5,553 bases of DNA from Thermoleophilaceae bacterium (lineage in GTDB: Bacteria; Actinomycetota; Thermoleophilia; Solirubrobacterales; Thermoleophilaceae), in contig JACCSF010000228.1 in assembly GCA_013813135.1 (NCBI GenBank), positions 1 to 5,553 on the forward strand, in the 5' to 3' direction. Position 1 is the first letter of the stretch, and every line of letters starts with the position of its first letter. The position numbers and the translations under genes were made by a program. The notes beneath the pieces are model-generated. The model saw nothing but the letters and a program-made list of their open reading frames with translations. It had not been told where the DNA came from and made no database searches. Positions 1 through 5,199 of this stretch are shown piece by piece.

Positions 1-171
1 GGCGAGAGCGCCGCTCGCGAACTGCGACGCGAGACGGGGCGCGAGGCCAAGGGCGGCAGCATCCCAGCCGTGCTCGCGGCCGTGGTCGGCGCGGCGCTGC
101 TGCTCGCAATCGCAACCTTGGCGGCGCTCCTCCGACGACAGCGTCGGCTGTCTACCGATCCCGCGCGATAA
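1..171 (+). CDS. C-terminal fragment of a membrane-anchored protein
   Basis: The frame is open from base 1 to a TAA at 169-171 and gives the last 56 residues of a gene that begins outside the window. The fragment starts with a charged Arg/Glu-rich stretch (residues 1-17), then Gly-Gly-Ser. A strongly hydrophobic segment of about 24 residues follows (21-44), then the basic stop-transfer cluster RRQRR (45-49) and a short polar tail. This is the pattern of a protein held by one C-terminal transmembrane helix, with its main domain probably outside the cell and the basic tail in the cytoplasm. Secreted actinobacterial copper-handling proteins of the CopC and YcnI types often end this way, and a copper protein lies downstream on the other strand. 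The visible part carries no family signature, so the function is unassigned. Third codon positions are GC-rich as expected for coding DNA. Confidence 0.7.
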   Translation, partial: GESAARELRRETGREAKGGSIPAVLAAVVGAALLLAIATLAALLRRQRRLSTDPAR

Positions 172-554
172 GCGCGCACCGAGGCAGGCCTGGTACGTCG
201 CGAGTGCGTGAACGCCCAGGACTGAACCAGCGGCACTCGGCGGGACGGGTGTGGCGGCTCGAGGTCACGCCGGGCGACCTGTCGCCGCGTGAACGGTGGC
301 TTAGAGGCGGACGACGAGTGGGGGTATCTCGAAGCCGCCGAACTTGACCTCAGACCTTCGTGTTGCGTCCGAAAAAACCCAGGTATCGCAATTCCACCGA
401 TGCGGGTCCCGCTGGTGAGCAGCAAGGGTCCGGGCGAGGCACGTCGCGCGCGCCGAAGCGATGCCTGAGCTGGCACCGCCGATGTGTGCCGAGTTCGCCG
501 GCGATACGGGGCATGCCCGTGCCGCTGACAGGACGCTTGACACCGGCGTTCAAT
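172..554. other. 383-bp stretch without a convincing gene
   Basis: The stretch lies between the end of the membrane-anchored protein gene and the stop of the cupredoxin gene, which converge on it, so it should contain both 3' ends. Small open frames exist on both strands, but none has a ribosome binding site or a recognisable protein pattern. One of them, a minus-strand frame of 80 codons at 301-543, ends in a plausible beta-strand-like tail (EVKFGGFEIPPLVVRL) that I cannot place. An inverted repeat, ACGGG-GCATG-CCCGT, lies at 506-520, about 35 nt beyond the cupredoxin stop. It has no T-tract. A run of six A lies at 372-377. No tRNA, rRNA or transposon end was seen. Confidence 0.5.
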
Positions 555-1007
555 TCAGTTCACCACGAGGCTTCCCCGCTGACCCGCCTGCCAGTGACCC
601 GGGATGGCGCACAGGAACCAGTACCTGCCCGGCTTCAGCTCGAGCGTGGCCCTGGCTGTCTTGTTGGCGTCGTTGCTAAGACCGCCGATCACCTGCGTGC
701 CGCCGAGGTCCTTCGAGTCGCGGCCGAAGCAGCACTTCTCGCCAGTCTGGATGCGCACGTTGTGACCGAGATCGGATGGGTTGTGGAACACGAGCGTGAC
801 CTTGCCGGCCTTGGCCGTCAGGCGCTTCTTGTCCCATGACCAGTTTCCGGGCGTCGAGGTGTCGGTGATCTTCAGGACCGTCACGTGCTCCGCCGCCTTC
901 GACTCCGCCGCCGAGGCGGGCTCGGAACTGTCCTCTCCACCTCCGCAGGCTCCGGTCAGTGCCACCACCGGGAGCGCTGCAACGCACAGCCATGCTCTCG
1001 CTCTCAT
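555..1007 (-). CDS. Cupredoxin-like (plastocyanin/azurin-type) lipoprotein with Gln in place of the axial Met
   Basis: A 150-residue protein. Residues 1-20 form a lipoprotein signal peptide (Arg-rich start, hydrophobic core, LTGA) before Cys21, the likely lipidation site. A Gly/Ser/Glu-rich linker follows (22-40), and the remainder is one cupredoxin domain. The C-terminal half has the type-1 copper pattern: a first His (H82 in LGHNV), then C133 and H138 in FLCAIPGHWQAGQ. In the closest relatives I know (auracyanin/plastocyanin-like proteins with C-x4-H-x4-M) the last position is Met. Here it is Q143, as in plant stellacyanin, so the site is probably blue copper with an altered potential. An unusual C92-C93 pair lies in the loop after the first His. 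The likely role is electron transfer or copper binding on the outer face of the cytoplasmic membrane; the partner is unknown. The ATG start is fixed by the SD GAAGGAGGT 7 nt upstream. It is the last gene of a three-gene operon, 18 nt after the barrel-protein gene. Copper binding itself is inferred. Confidence 0.88.
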   Translation of the reverse strand: MRARAWLCVAALPVVALTGACGGGEDSSEPASAAESKAAEHVTVLKITDTSTPGNWSWDKKRLTAKAGKVTLVFHNPSDLGHNVRIQTGEKCCFGRDSKDLGGTQVIGGLSNDANKTARATLELKPGRYWFLCAIPGHWQAGQRGSLVVN

Positions 1008-1014
1008 TTCGTGA

Positions 1015-1023
1015 ACCTCCTTC
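1015..1023 (-). promoter_or_regulatory. Strong ribosome binding site of the cupredoxin gene
   Basis: On the minus strand this reads GAAGGAGGT, a near-perfect anti-SD match, and it sits 7 nt before the ATG at 1007-1005. It fits in the 18-nt gap after the stop of the upstream barrel-protein gene. This fixes the start and shows that the gene has its own strong initiation site within the operon. Confidence 0.85.
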
Positions 1024-1025
1024 GG

Positions 1026-1499
1026 TCAGTGCAGGACGATCCGGATGCTCATCTCCGTCGGGCTCGTGTTCTCGCCGAACACTTGCCCGCGGGCCTTGCG
1101 GTAGCGCCCCGTGCCTCCGGTAACCGCGAGCTCGAAGGGCTCGCCGGCGGCGGCGAGGCCTTGGACTGAGATCTGGCCGCCGGGGAGCGAGTTCGTGCCG
1201 AGGCAATGCAGCGTGGTGGCGCCGGACGTAATCCGTGTGACGGTGCAGGTGCCGCCGTCTTCGCCGACCTTCTCGCCGTTCTGGTAGAGGTCGTTGCTGA
1301 ACACGATCTCGTCGTCGACGCTGAAGCCGGGCGCCCCTTGGTCGACAAGGTCCTGGTGCACCTGCTTCGTGGTGAGGCGGATGACCTGCCCGCCCCCGTC
1401 GTCCTGCGAGCTCGTATCTGACGCGGCGCCTGCCGCCATCACCCCTGCCGCTATGAGCAGCAAGGCGAGTGCGGCGACCGTGTGGAGCTTCCTACTCAC
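1026..1499 (-). CDS. Secreted allene oxide cyclase/dirigent-like beta-barrel protein
   Basis: A 157-residue protein with an N-terminal signal peptide: basic SRK at 2-4, hydrophobic 8-24, and likely cleavage near Ala-Ala at 25-26. A short Asp/Gly-rich spacer follows, then one small beta-barrel domain from about residue 38 to the end. The domain shows the pattern of the bacterial allene-oxide-cyclase-barrel/dirigent-like family: DEIVFSNDLY (63-72) followed by VGEDGGTCTVTR (78-89), LPGGQISVQG (105-114), and AVTGGTGRYRKARGQV (125-140), the TGGTGxYxxAxG signature. C85 and C99 are placed so that they could form a disulfide outside the cell. Plant relatives guide or cyclise small hydrophobic molecules; bacterial members have no settled function, so no reaction is assigned. 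The start is GTG at 1499-1497, with AAGGAGG 8 nt upstream. This GTG overlaps the stop of the preceding small gene (GTGA), which suggests translational coupling. The cupredoxin gene follows after 18 nt. Confidence 0.85.
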   Translation of the reverse strand: MSRKLHTVAALALLLIAAGVMAAGAASDTSSQDDGGGQVIRLTTKQVHQDLVDQGAPGFSVDDEIVFSNDLYQNGEKVGEDGGTCTVTRITSGATTLHCLGTNSLPGGQISVQGLAAAGEPFELAVTGGTGRYRKARGQVFGENTSPTEMSIRIVLH

Positions 1500-1717
1500 G
1501 TGCTTCGCCTCCTTTTCGTGATGCCATCGTCGTGTTGCGTCGAGCCGTCGTCGCTTTCGTGCGGGTCGGGCGTCGGCCCAAGCCAGCGGAGGATCAGCGC
1601 GCCGACCTGGGAGACGTCGCGGACCTGGCGGCGGCGCGATAGGCGCGGCTGCTCAATCACGGCGTCACGCTCCAGGCGGCGCACCCGGACGATGAAGGTC
1701 TCGTCTGGTGTGGGCAC
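1496..1717 (-). CDS. Small basic protein of unknown function, first gene of the minus-strand operon
   Basis: A 73-residue protein if GTG at 1717-1715 is the start, with a weak GGA 10 nt upstream. An in-frame TTG at 1765-1763 would add 16 residues but has no SD and would leave only 29 nt before the divergent regulator. Residues 6-12 (ETFIVRV) look like a beta strand. An Arg-rich stretch (25-33, RLSRRRQVR) follows, then DVSQVGALILRWLG (34-47), a likely amphipathic helix. From 48 on the tail is Asp/Ser-rich with a basic end (KRRR). This resembles, from memory, short actinobacterial proteins of the type 'ETFVVRVW...R..RF.d...L..ll', which have no established function. There is no signal peptide or membrane segment, so it is probably cytoplasmic. 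The main support is position: its TGA overlaps the GTG of the barrel-protein gene in a 4-nt GTGA. The start is uncertain and a non-coding leader is possible. Confidence 0.5.
   Translation of the reverse strand: MPTPDETFIVRVRRLERDAVIEQPRLSRRRQVRDVSQVGALILRWLGPTPDPHESDDGSTQHDDGITKRRRST
1508..1514 (-). promoter_or_regulatory. Ribosome binding site of the barrel-protein gene
   Basis: On the minus strand this reads AAGGAGG, 8 nt before the GTG at 1499-1497. It decides the start codon. It lies inside the 3' end of the small upstream gene, as expected for coupled genes. Confidence 0.8.
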
Positions 1718-1741
1718 GGCGGGAGCATCCGCCGGGCCGGC

Positions 1742-1759
1742 AAACTCCCGGTAAACGCC
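1742..1759. promoter_or_regulatory. Possible operator: two heptamers repeated at 11 bp
   Basis: AAACTCC (1742-1748) and AAACGCC (1753-1759) match at 6 of 7 positions and are separated by CGGT, giving an 11-bp period. A weaker third copy, AACGGTG, begins at 1764, in phase. SARP-type regulators, whose winged-helix plus BTAD start the divergent gene resembles, bind direct heptamers at 11-bp spacing. The site lies 35-53 bp before the regulator's GTG and just upstream of the minus operon, so it could serve either promoter. A chance match is possible in sequence this rich in GC, and no clear -10/-35 pair was found. Confidence 0.25.
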
Positions 1760-1783
1760 GCCCAACGGTGGTACGTTCGCCGT

Positions 1784-1788
1784 GGAGG
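1784..1788 (+). promoter_or_regulatory. Ribosome binding site of the BTAD regulator
   Basis: GGAGG lies 6 nt before the GTG at 1795-1797. That GTG begins MDFGILGPLE, the normal start of the winged-helix domain in this family. It is therefore preferred over an in-frame upstream start at 1708, which would add 29 residues with no domain pattern. Confidence 0.8.
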
Positions 1789-1794
1789 CTTGCG

Positions 1795-2556
1795 GTGGAT
1801 TTCGGGATCCTTGGCCCGTTGGAAGCGCGAGACGGCGGTGTCGCCGTTGCCCTCGGCGGCGTGCAGCAGCGTTCGCTGCTCGCGGTCCTCTTGCTCAATG
1901 CGAACGAGCTGGTTCCGACGGACCGGCTCGTGGACGAGTTGTGGGGGGAGGAGCCGCCGAAGGCGGCCGTCAAGACGGTGCAGGTCTATGTGTCCCGGTT
2001 GCGGAAGCAGTTGGGCGCGGAGGCGTTGGTCACGTCCCCACCGGGCTACCTGCTGCGAGTAGCGCCCGAGCGCATCGACCTGCACCGCTTCGAGCGACTG
2101 GCCGGCGAGGGCCGGCAAGCGCTGGCCGCAGGGGATGCTGCAACCGCGGCCAAGCGGCTGGATGAGGCACTGTCGTTATGGCGCGGCGCGCCGCTGTCGG
2201 AGTTTGCCTACGAGCCGTTCGCGCAGGCCGAGGCAGCACGGCTCGAGGAGCTGCGGCTGGCGACCGTCGAGGATCGAGTCGAGGCGGACCTGCGCTGCGG
2301 GCGGGCGACGGAGCTGGTGGGAGAGCTGCAGGGGCTCGCCGCCCGTCATCCGCTTAGGGAGCGGCTGCGTGGCCAGCTGATGCTGGCGCTCTATCGCTCC
2401 AGACGCCAAGCGGAGGCCCTGGACGTCTACCGCGATACGCGCACAACGCTGGTGGAGGAGCTCGGCATCGAGCCGAGCGGGGGCCTCCAGGGGTCCGACC
2501 GGCGCCGCTCGCGGCTGGCGCGTTCGTGGGTCGTGGGGCGGAGCTTGCGGCGCTGA
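1795..2556 (+). CDS. Regulator segment 1: winged-helix DNA-binding plus BTAD domain
   Basis: From the GTG at 1795 the frame runs 253 residues to a TGA at 2554-2556. Residues 1-12 (MDFGILGPLEAR) and about 15-90 form an OmpR/PhoB-type winged helix: LGGVQQRSLLAVLLLNANE (20-38), then DRLVDELWG (43-51), VKTVQVYVSRLRK (59-71, the recognition-helix region) and PPGYLLRV (82-89, the wing). About 95-227 is the bacterial transcriptional activation domain (BTAD), a TPR-like helical fold, with LWRGAPL, YEPFAQAEAARLEELRL, HPLRERLRGQLMLALYRS and the closing ELGIEP (222-227). After S228 the frame is no longer family-like (Arg/Ser-rich), because the linker is damaged from about 2480. The function expected from the family is DNA binding and activation at promoters with direct repeats. 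If translated alone, this piece would resemble a small SARP with a junk tail of about 25 residues and no ATPase. Confidence 0.85.
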   Translation: MDFGILGPLEARDGGVAVALGGVQQRSLLAVLLLNANELVPTDRLVDELWGEEPPKAAVKTVQVYVSRLRKQLGAEALVTSPPGYLLRVAPERIDLHRFERLAGEGRQALAAGDAATAAKRLDEALSLWRGAPLSEFAYEPFAQAEAARLEELRLATVEDRVEADLRCGRATELVGELQGLAARHPLRERLRGQLMLALYRSRRQAEALDVYRDTRTTLVEELGIEPSGGLQGSDRRRSRLARSWVVGRSLRR

Positions 2557-4136
2557 TCGGTGCCCTGGGGGAGGCAGAGGCGGGACGCGGCAGCGTCTTC
2601 CTGCTCTCGGGCGAGCCGGGTATCGGCAAGAGCCGGCTGGCGGACGAGGCGGCAGCGCATGCGCGCGGCCGCGGTCTGCTGGTGTTGCGTGGCCGCTGCT
2701 GGGAAGCGGGGGGCGCCCCCGGCTACTGGCCCTGGGTGCAGGTGCTCCGCGCGTACGCGCGCGGGGCCGAGCCCTATGAGTTGCGTGGGCTGCTCGGAGC
2801 CGGCGCGCCAGAGCTCGCGGAGCTGCTTCCGGAGTTGCGCGAGCTCGTCGGCGATCTACCCCGCCCGGCGGTACATGACCCGGAGGCACTGCGCTTTCGG
2901 CTGTTCGACGCGGTCGCCGTCTTCCTTCGCGCCGTCGCCGACGAGCGCGCCCTGCTGGTCGTGCTGGACGACCTCCACGCGGCCGACGAGCCCTCGCTGC
3001 TGTTGCTCGAGTTCCTTGCCGGCAGCACTCGGGACGCCCGCGTCGCGGTGCTCGGCGCGTACCGCGACACCGAGACGGAGCCTGGTCACCCGCTCAACCG
3101 GCTGATCGGTGACATGGTCAGAGAGCCGGCCGTGGGACGGATCTCGCTGGGCGGGCTCGGGCGCGAGGAGGTCGGAGAGTACGTCGAGCTGAGTGCCGGC
3201 CGCCGGGCACCGGAGCCCGTGGTCGAGGCAATCCACGAACGCACCGCCGGAAACCCGCTGTTCGTCGTGGAGACCATGCGGCTCCTGGCTGCAGAGGGTC
3301 GGCTGGACCGCGCCGACGCGGGGACGATCGTTCCGGCCGGTGTGGGCCAGGCGATCGACCGCCGCTTGGAGCGCCTTTCGGAGGCAGCGCGGGGGGCGCT
3401 GACGATCGCTTCGGTTCTCGGGCGCGAGTTCGATCCCGCAGTGCTCGAGCGCCTCGACCACGATGACGACGTGGCCGGCGCCCTTGACGAGGCGATCGCG
3501 GCGAGGCTGGTCACGGCGTCTCCCCGGGCGCCTGGGCTGTTGCGCTTCTCGCACGCTCTGGTGCGTGACGCGCTCTACGGCGCGATCCCCGCGCGCCGGC
3601 GGCGCGATCTGCACGGGCGGGTCGGGATGGAGCTGGAGCGCCGCCATAGGGCCGAGCCCGGGCCGCACTTCGCCAAGCTCGCCCAGCACTTCTTCGAGGC
3701 GGCAGCCACGGAGGAGGCGGTCGAGTACGCCGAGCTCGGAGCCGAACACGCCGTCTCACAGCTCGCCTACGAGGAGGCCTCCAGGCTCTACCGCCTCGCA
3801 CTGCGGGCGTTTGAGCGGGGCGGCGCCACAGACGAGAGCCGCCTCTGTGGCCTGCTGCTGGGCTTGGGCGGCCCAGGCGCGCGCCGGCGAGGAGGCCGGC
3901 GCGAAGGAAACCTTCCTGCGCGCGGCCGAGGTCGCCCGGCGCGCTGGGATGGCGGAGCGGCTCGGTCGCGCAGCGCTCGGATACGGCGGGCGCTGGGTAT
4001 GGACGGTGCTGCGGGGCGACCCTCACATCATCCCGCTGCTCGAGGAAGCCATCGGCGCGCTACCGAGCGAGGACAGCGCCCTGCGCGCCCAGTTGCTCGC
4101 GCGGCTCGCCGCAGGGCCGTTGAAGGGCAAAGGTGA
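2526..4136 (+). CDS. Regulator segment 2: AAA/STAND ATPase domain
   Basis: The frame is given from the GTG at 2526, but that codon is the Val of the family's AFVGRGAEL motif (2520 onward), so it is probably not a true start; no SD precedes it. Counting from 2526: Walker A is GEPGIGKS (29-36, nt 2610-2633), followed by RCWEAGGAPGYWPWVQ (57-72), typical of these regulators. Walker B is LLVVLDD (143-149) with LHAAD. YRDTE and GNPLFVVE (nt about 3250-3273) follow, then a winged-helix-like region with SVLGREFD and LRFSHALVRDALY, and the beginning of the TPR region (YEEASRLYRLALRAFE). All residues needed to bind and hydrolyse ATP are present. Family-like sequence ends at about 3870 (LLLGLG). The last part of the frame (3871-4136) is Arg/Gly-rich and is an out-of-frame reading of the true TPR sequence. 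The domain is thought to act as a nucleotide switch on DNA binding. Confidence 0.8.
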   Translation: MGRGAELAALIGALGEAEAGRGSVFLLSGEPGIGKSRLADEAAAHARGRGLLVLRGRCWEAGGAPGYWPWVQVLRAYARGAEPYELRGLLGAGAPELAELLPELRELVGDLPRPAVHDPEALRFRLFDAVAVFLRAVADERALLVVLDDLHAADEPSLLLLEFLAGSTRDARVAVLGAYRDTETEPGHPLNRLIGDMVREPAVGRISLGGLGREEVGEYVELSAGRRAPEPVVEAIHERTAGNPLFVVETMRLLAAEGRLDRADAGTIVPAGVGQAIDRRLERLSEAARGALTIASVLGREFDPAVLERLDHDDDVAGALDEAIAARLVTASPRAPGLLRFSHALVRDALYGAIPARRRRDLHGRVGMELERRHRAEPGPHFAKLAQHFFEAAATEEAVEYAELGAEHAVSQLAYEEASRLYRLALRAFERGGATDESRLCGLLLGLGGPGARRRGGRREGNLPARGRGRPARWDGGAARSRSARIRRALGMDGAAGRPSHHPAARGSHRRATERGQRPARPVARAARRRAVEGQR

Positions 4137-5199
4137 CGCGAGTCGCCCGCACCGCTTCGCGCTCAGCGCCGAGGCGGTCGAGATCGCCCGCCGGCTTGGC
4201 GACCCGGCCGTGCTGGCCTGGGCCCTCGACGGCCGCAAGGTGGCGATATGGGGCCCTGACACGCTTGAGGAGCACTGGGTGGTGATGGAGGAGTTGCGCG
4301 AGCTCGCGGAGGACGCCGGTGACCCCGAGCAGCTCGTGGATGCGCACATCTGCACCCTGATAAAGCTCTTCGAGCGCTTGGAGCTGAACCGATTCGAAGC
4401 TGAGTATGCGCGCGCGGTGCGGGCGGCGAATGAGCTGCGCCAGCCCGGACAGCAATGGCTGGTGGCGGTCATGGCACCGATACACGCCCTGCTCTCGGGC
4501 CGGCTCGCCGACGTGGAGCGCCTCATCGACGAGGCGTTCGAGCTGGGGCGCAAGGCCGCGCCGTGGAACGCCCGTATCTCCTCACTGCTTCAGCGCTTCG
4601 TGCTCCGCGGCCTCGAGGGTCGTCTCGAGGAGGTCGAGGAGGATCTCCGCTTGGGCGCTGTCGAGAACCCGTGGTATCCGTTGATTCAGGCGGCGTTGGC
4701 GAGCCTGTACGCCGATCTCGGCGATGCCGCGGACGCTCGCGCCGCCTTCGAGGCCCTTGCCGAGGACGACTTCGCGGCGGTGCCGCACGACGAGGAGTGG
4801 CTCCTGACAATGGCGCTGCTTGCCGACGCCTGCGCGTTCCTCGACGACAGCAAGCGCGCTGCGGTGCTCTACGAAGAGCTTGAGCGATATGGGCACCGCA
4901 TCCTGGTGGGTCCAATCGAGGTGGCTCTCGGCTCGGCGGCACGCCCGCTCGGCAAGCTGGCAGCGACGCTGGGGCGCACGGAGCAGGCCGCGCGCTGGTT
5001 CGAGCGTGCCGCTCTCGACAATGAACGCGCCGATGCGCTGCCGTGGGCGGCGCACGCGCGGTTCGACCACGGCCGCATGCTGCGGGCCGAGGGGCAGCGG
5101 GGCGCCGCCGACCGCCTGCTCGCGCAGGCTGCGGGCACCTACCACGAGCTCGGTATGACCACCTGGGCTACCCGCTGCGAGGTCGTAGCAGTCGTCTAG
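3868..5199 (+). CDS. Regulator segment 3: C-terminal TPR-like helical region
   Basis: This is the family-like part of a longer open frame in frame 1. The same frame is open from 3463, but 3463-3867 is a Ser/Arg/Trp-rich out-of-frame reading of the ATPase segment. Coding resumes with AQARAGEEAGAKETFLRAAEVARR at 3871 and runs to a TAG at 5197-5199. It shows a string of helical repeats: ALGYGGRWVW, DPHIIPLLEEAI, HRFALSAEAVEIARRLGDPAVLAWALDGR, LRELAEDAGDPEQLVDAH, then RQPGQQWLVAVM, LASLYADLGDAADARAAFEAL, AVLYEELERYG, LGKLAATLGRTEQAARWFERA and the final HELGMTTWATR. Such TPR-like arrays usually bind proteins or small ligands and hold STAND ATPases in check. No start with an SD was found; ATG at 3949 is the first in-frame Met after the break. 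It is therefore best read as the tail of the broken regulator, not as a separate gene. Confidence 0.8.
   Translation, partial: AAQARAGEEAGAKETFLRAAEVARRAGMAERLGRAALGYGGRWVWTVLRGDPHIIPLLEEAIGALPSEDSALRAQLLARLAAGPLKGKGDASRPHRFALSAEAVEIARRLGDPAVLAWALDGRKVAIWGPDTLEEHWVVMEELRELAEDAGDPEQLVDAHICTLIKLFERLELNRFEAEYARAVRAANELRQPGQQWLVAVMAPIHALLSGRLADVERLIDEAFELGRKAAPWNARISSLLQRFVLRGLEGRLEEVEEDLRLGAVENPWYPLIQAALASLYADLGDAADARAAFEALAEDDFAAVPHDEEWLLTMALLADACAFLDDSKRAAVLYEELERYGHRILVGPIEVALGSAARPLGKLAATLGRTEQAARWFERAALDNERADALPWAAHARFDHGRMLRAEGQRGAADRLLAQAAGTYHELGMTTWATRCEVVAVV

Larger units (their letters stand above)
1795..5199 (+). pseudogene. BTAD-AAA ATPase-TPR transcriptional regulator, split over three frames
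   Basis: One gene of the large AfsR/SARP-like regulator family runs across this span: an N-terminal DNA-binding winged helix and BTAD, a central STAND-type AAA ATPase, and a long C-terminal TPR-like helical region. The coding signal changes frame twice. The first change (frame 1 to frame 3, one base short or 3n+1 deleted) lies between about 2480 and 2522 in the BTAD-ATPase linker. The second (frame 3 to frame 1, two bases short) lies at 3867-3871, where LLLGLG should run into AQARAG. The two changes cancel, so the end of the gene is in the starting frame. With both repaired it would encode about 1,135 residues, normal for the family, and both ends look natural. Either the gene is broken in this strain or the assembly has indel errors here. 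The conserved motifs are undamaged and no in-frame stop interrupts any segment, which favours error or very recent decay. The three segments are listed separately. Confidence 0.75.

Noticed and set aside
1..171. Naming the left fragment as CopC or YcnI
   Set aside because: Only the membrane anchor and tail are visible. The resemblance is architectural, with no diagnostic residues.
506..520. ACGGG-GCATG-CCCGT hairpin as terminator of the minus operon
   Set aside because: The stem is only 5 bp and no T-run follows on the minus strand.
360..839. Plus-strand open frame of 159 codons
   Set aside because: Its second half is antisense to the cupredoxin gene, whose domain pattern and SD are clear. 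It has no SD and no recognisable domain.
1731..1741. GCCGGGCCGGC palindrome as an operator
   Set aside because: Short GC-only palindromes are frequent by chance in this base composition and no second copy was seen.
1708..1794. Upstream extension of the regulator
   Set aside because: The added 29 residues match no domain, overlap the divergent gene's start region, and a clear SD points to the GTG at 1795.
2856..3749. Minus-strand open frame of 297 codons
   Set aside because: Antisense to the ATPase segment, which carries Walker B and GNPLF motifs. Long antisense frames are common in high-GC genes.
3463..3867. Frame-1 reading before the TPR segment, as a possible separate protein start
   Set aside because: It is Ser/Arg/Trp-rich and overlaps the well-conserved ATPase reading in frame 3. 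Family-like sequence starts only at about 3871.
2476..3880. Programmed ribosomal frameshifting in the regulator
   Set aside because: No slippery heptamer with a following pseudoknot was seen at either break. Two compensating breaks, one in a shortened linker, fit deletions or sequence error better.
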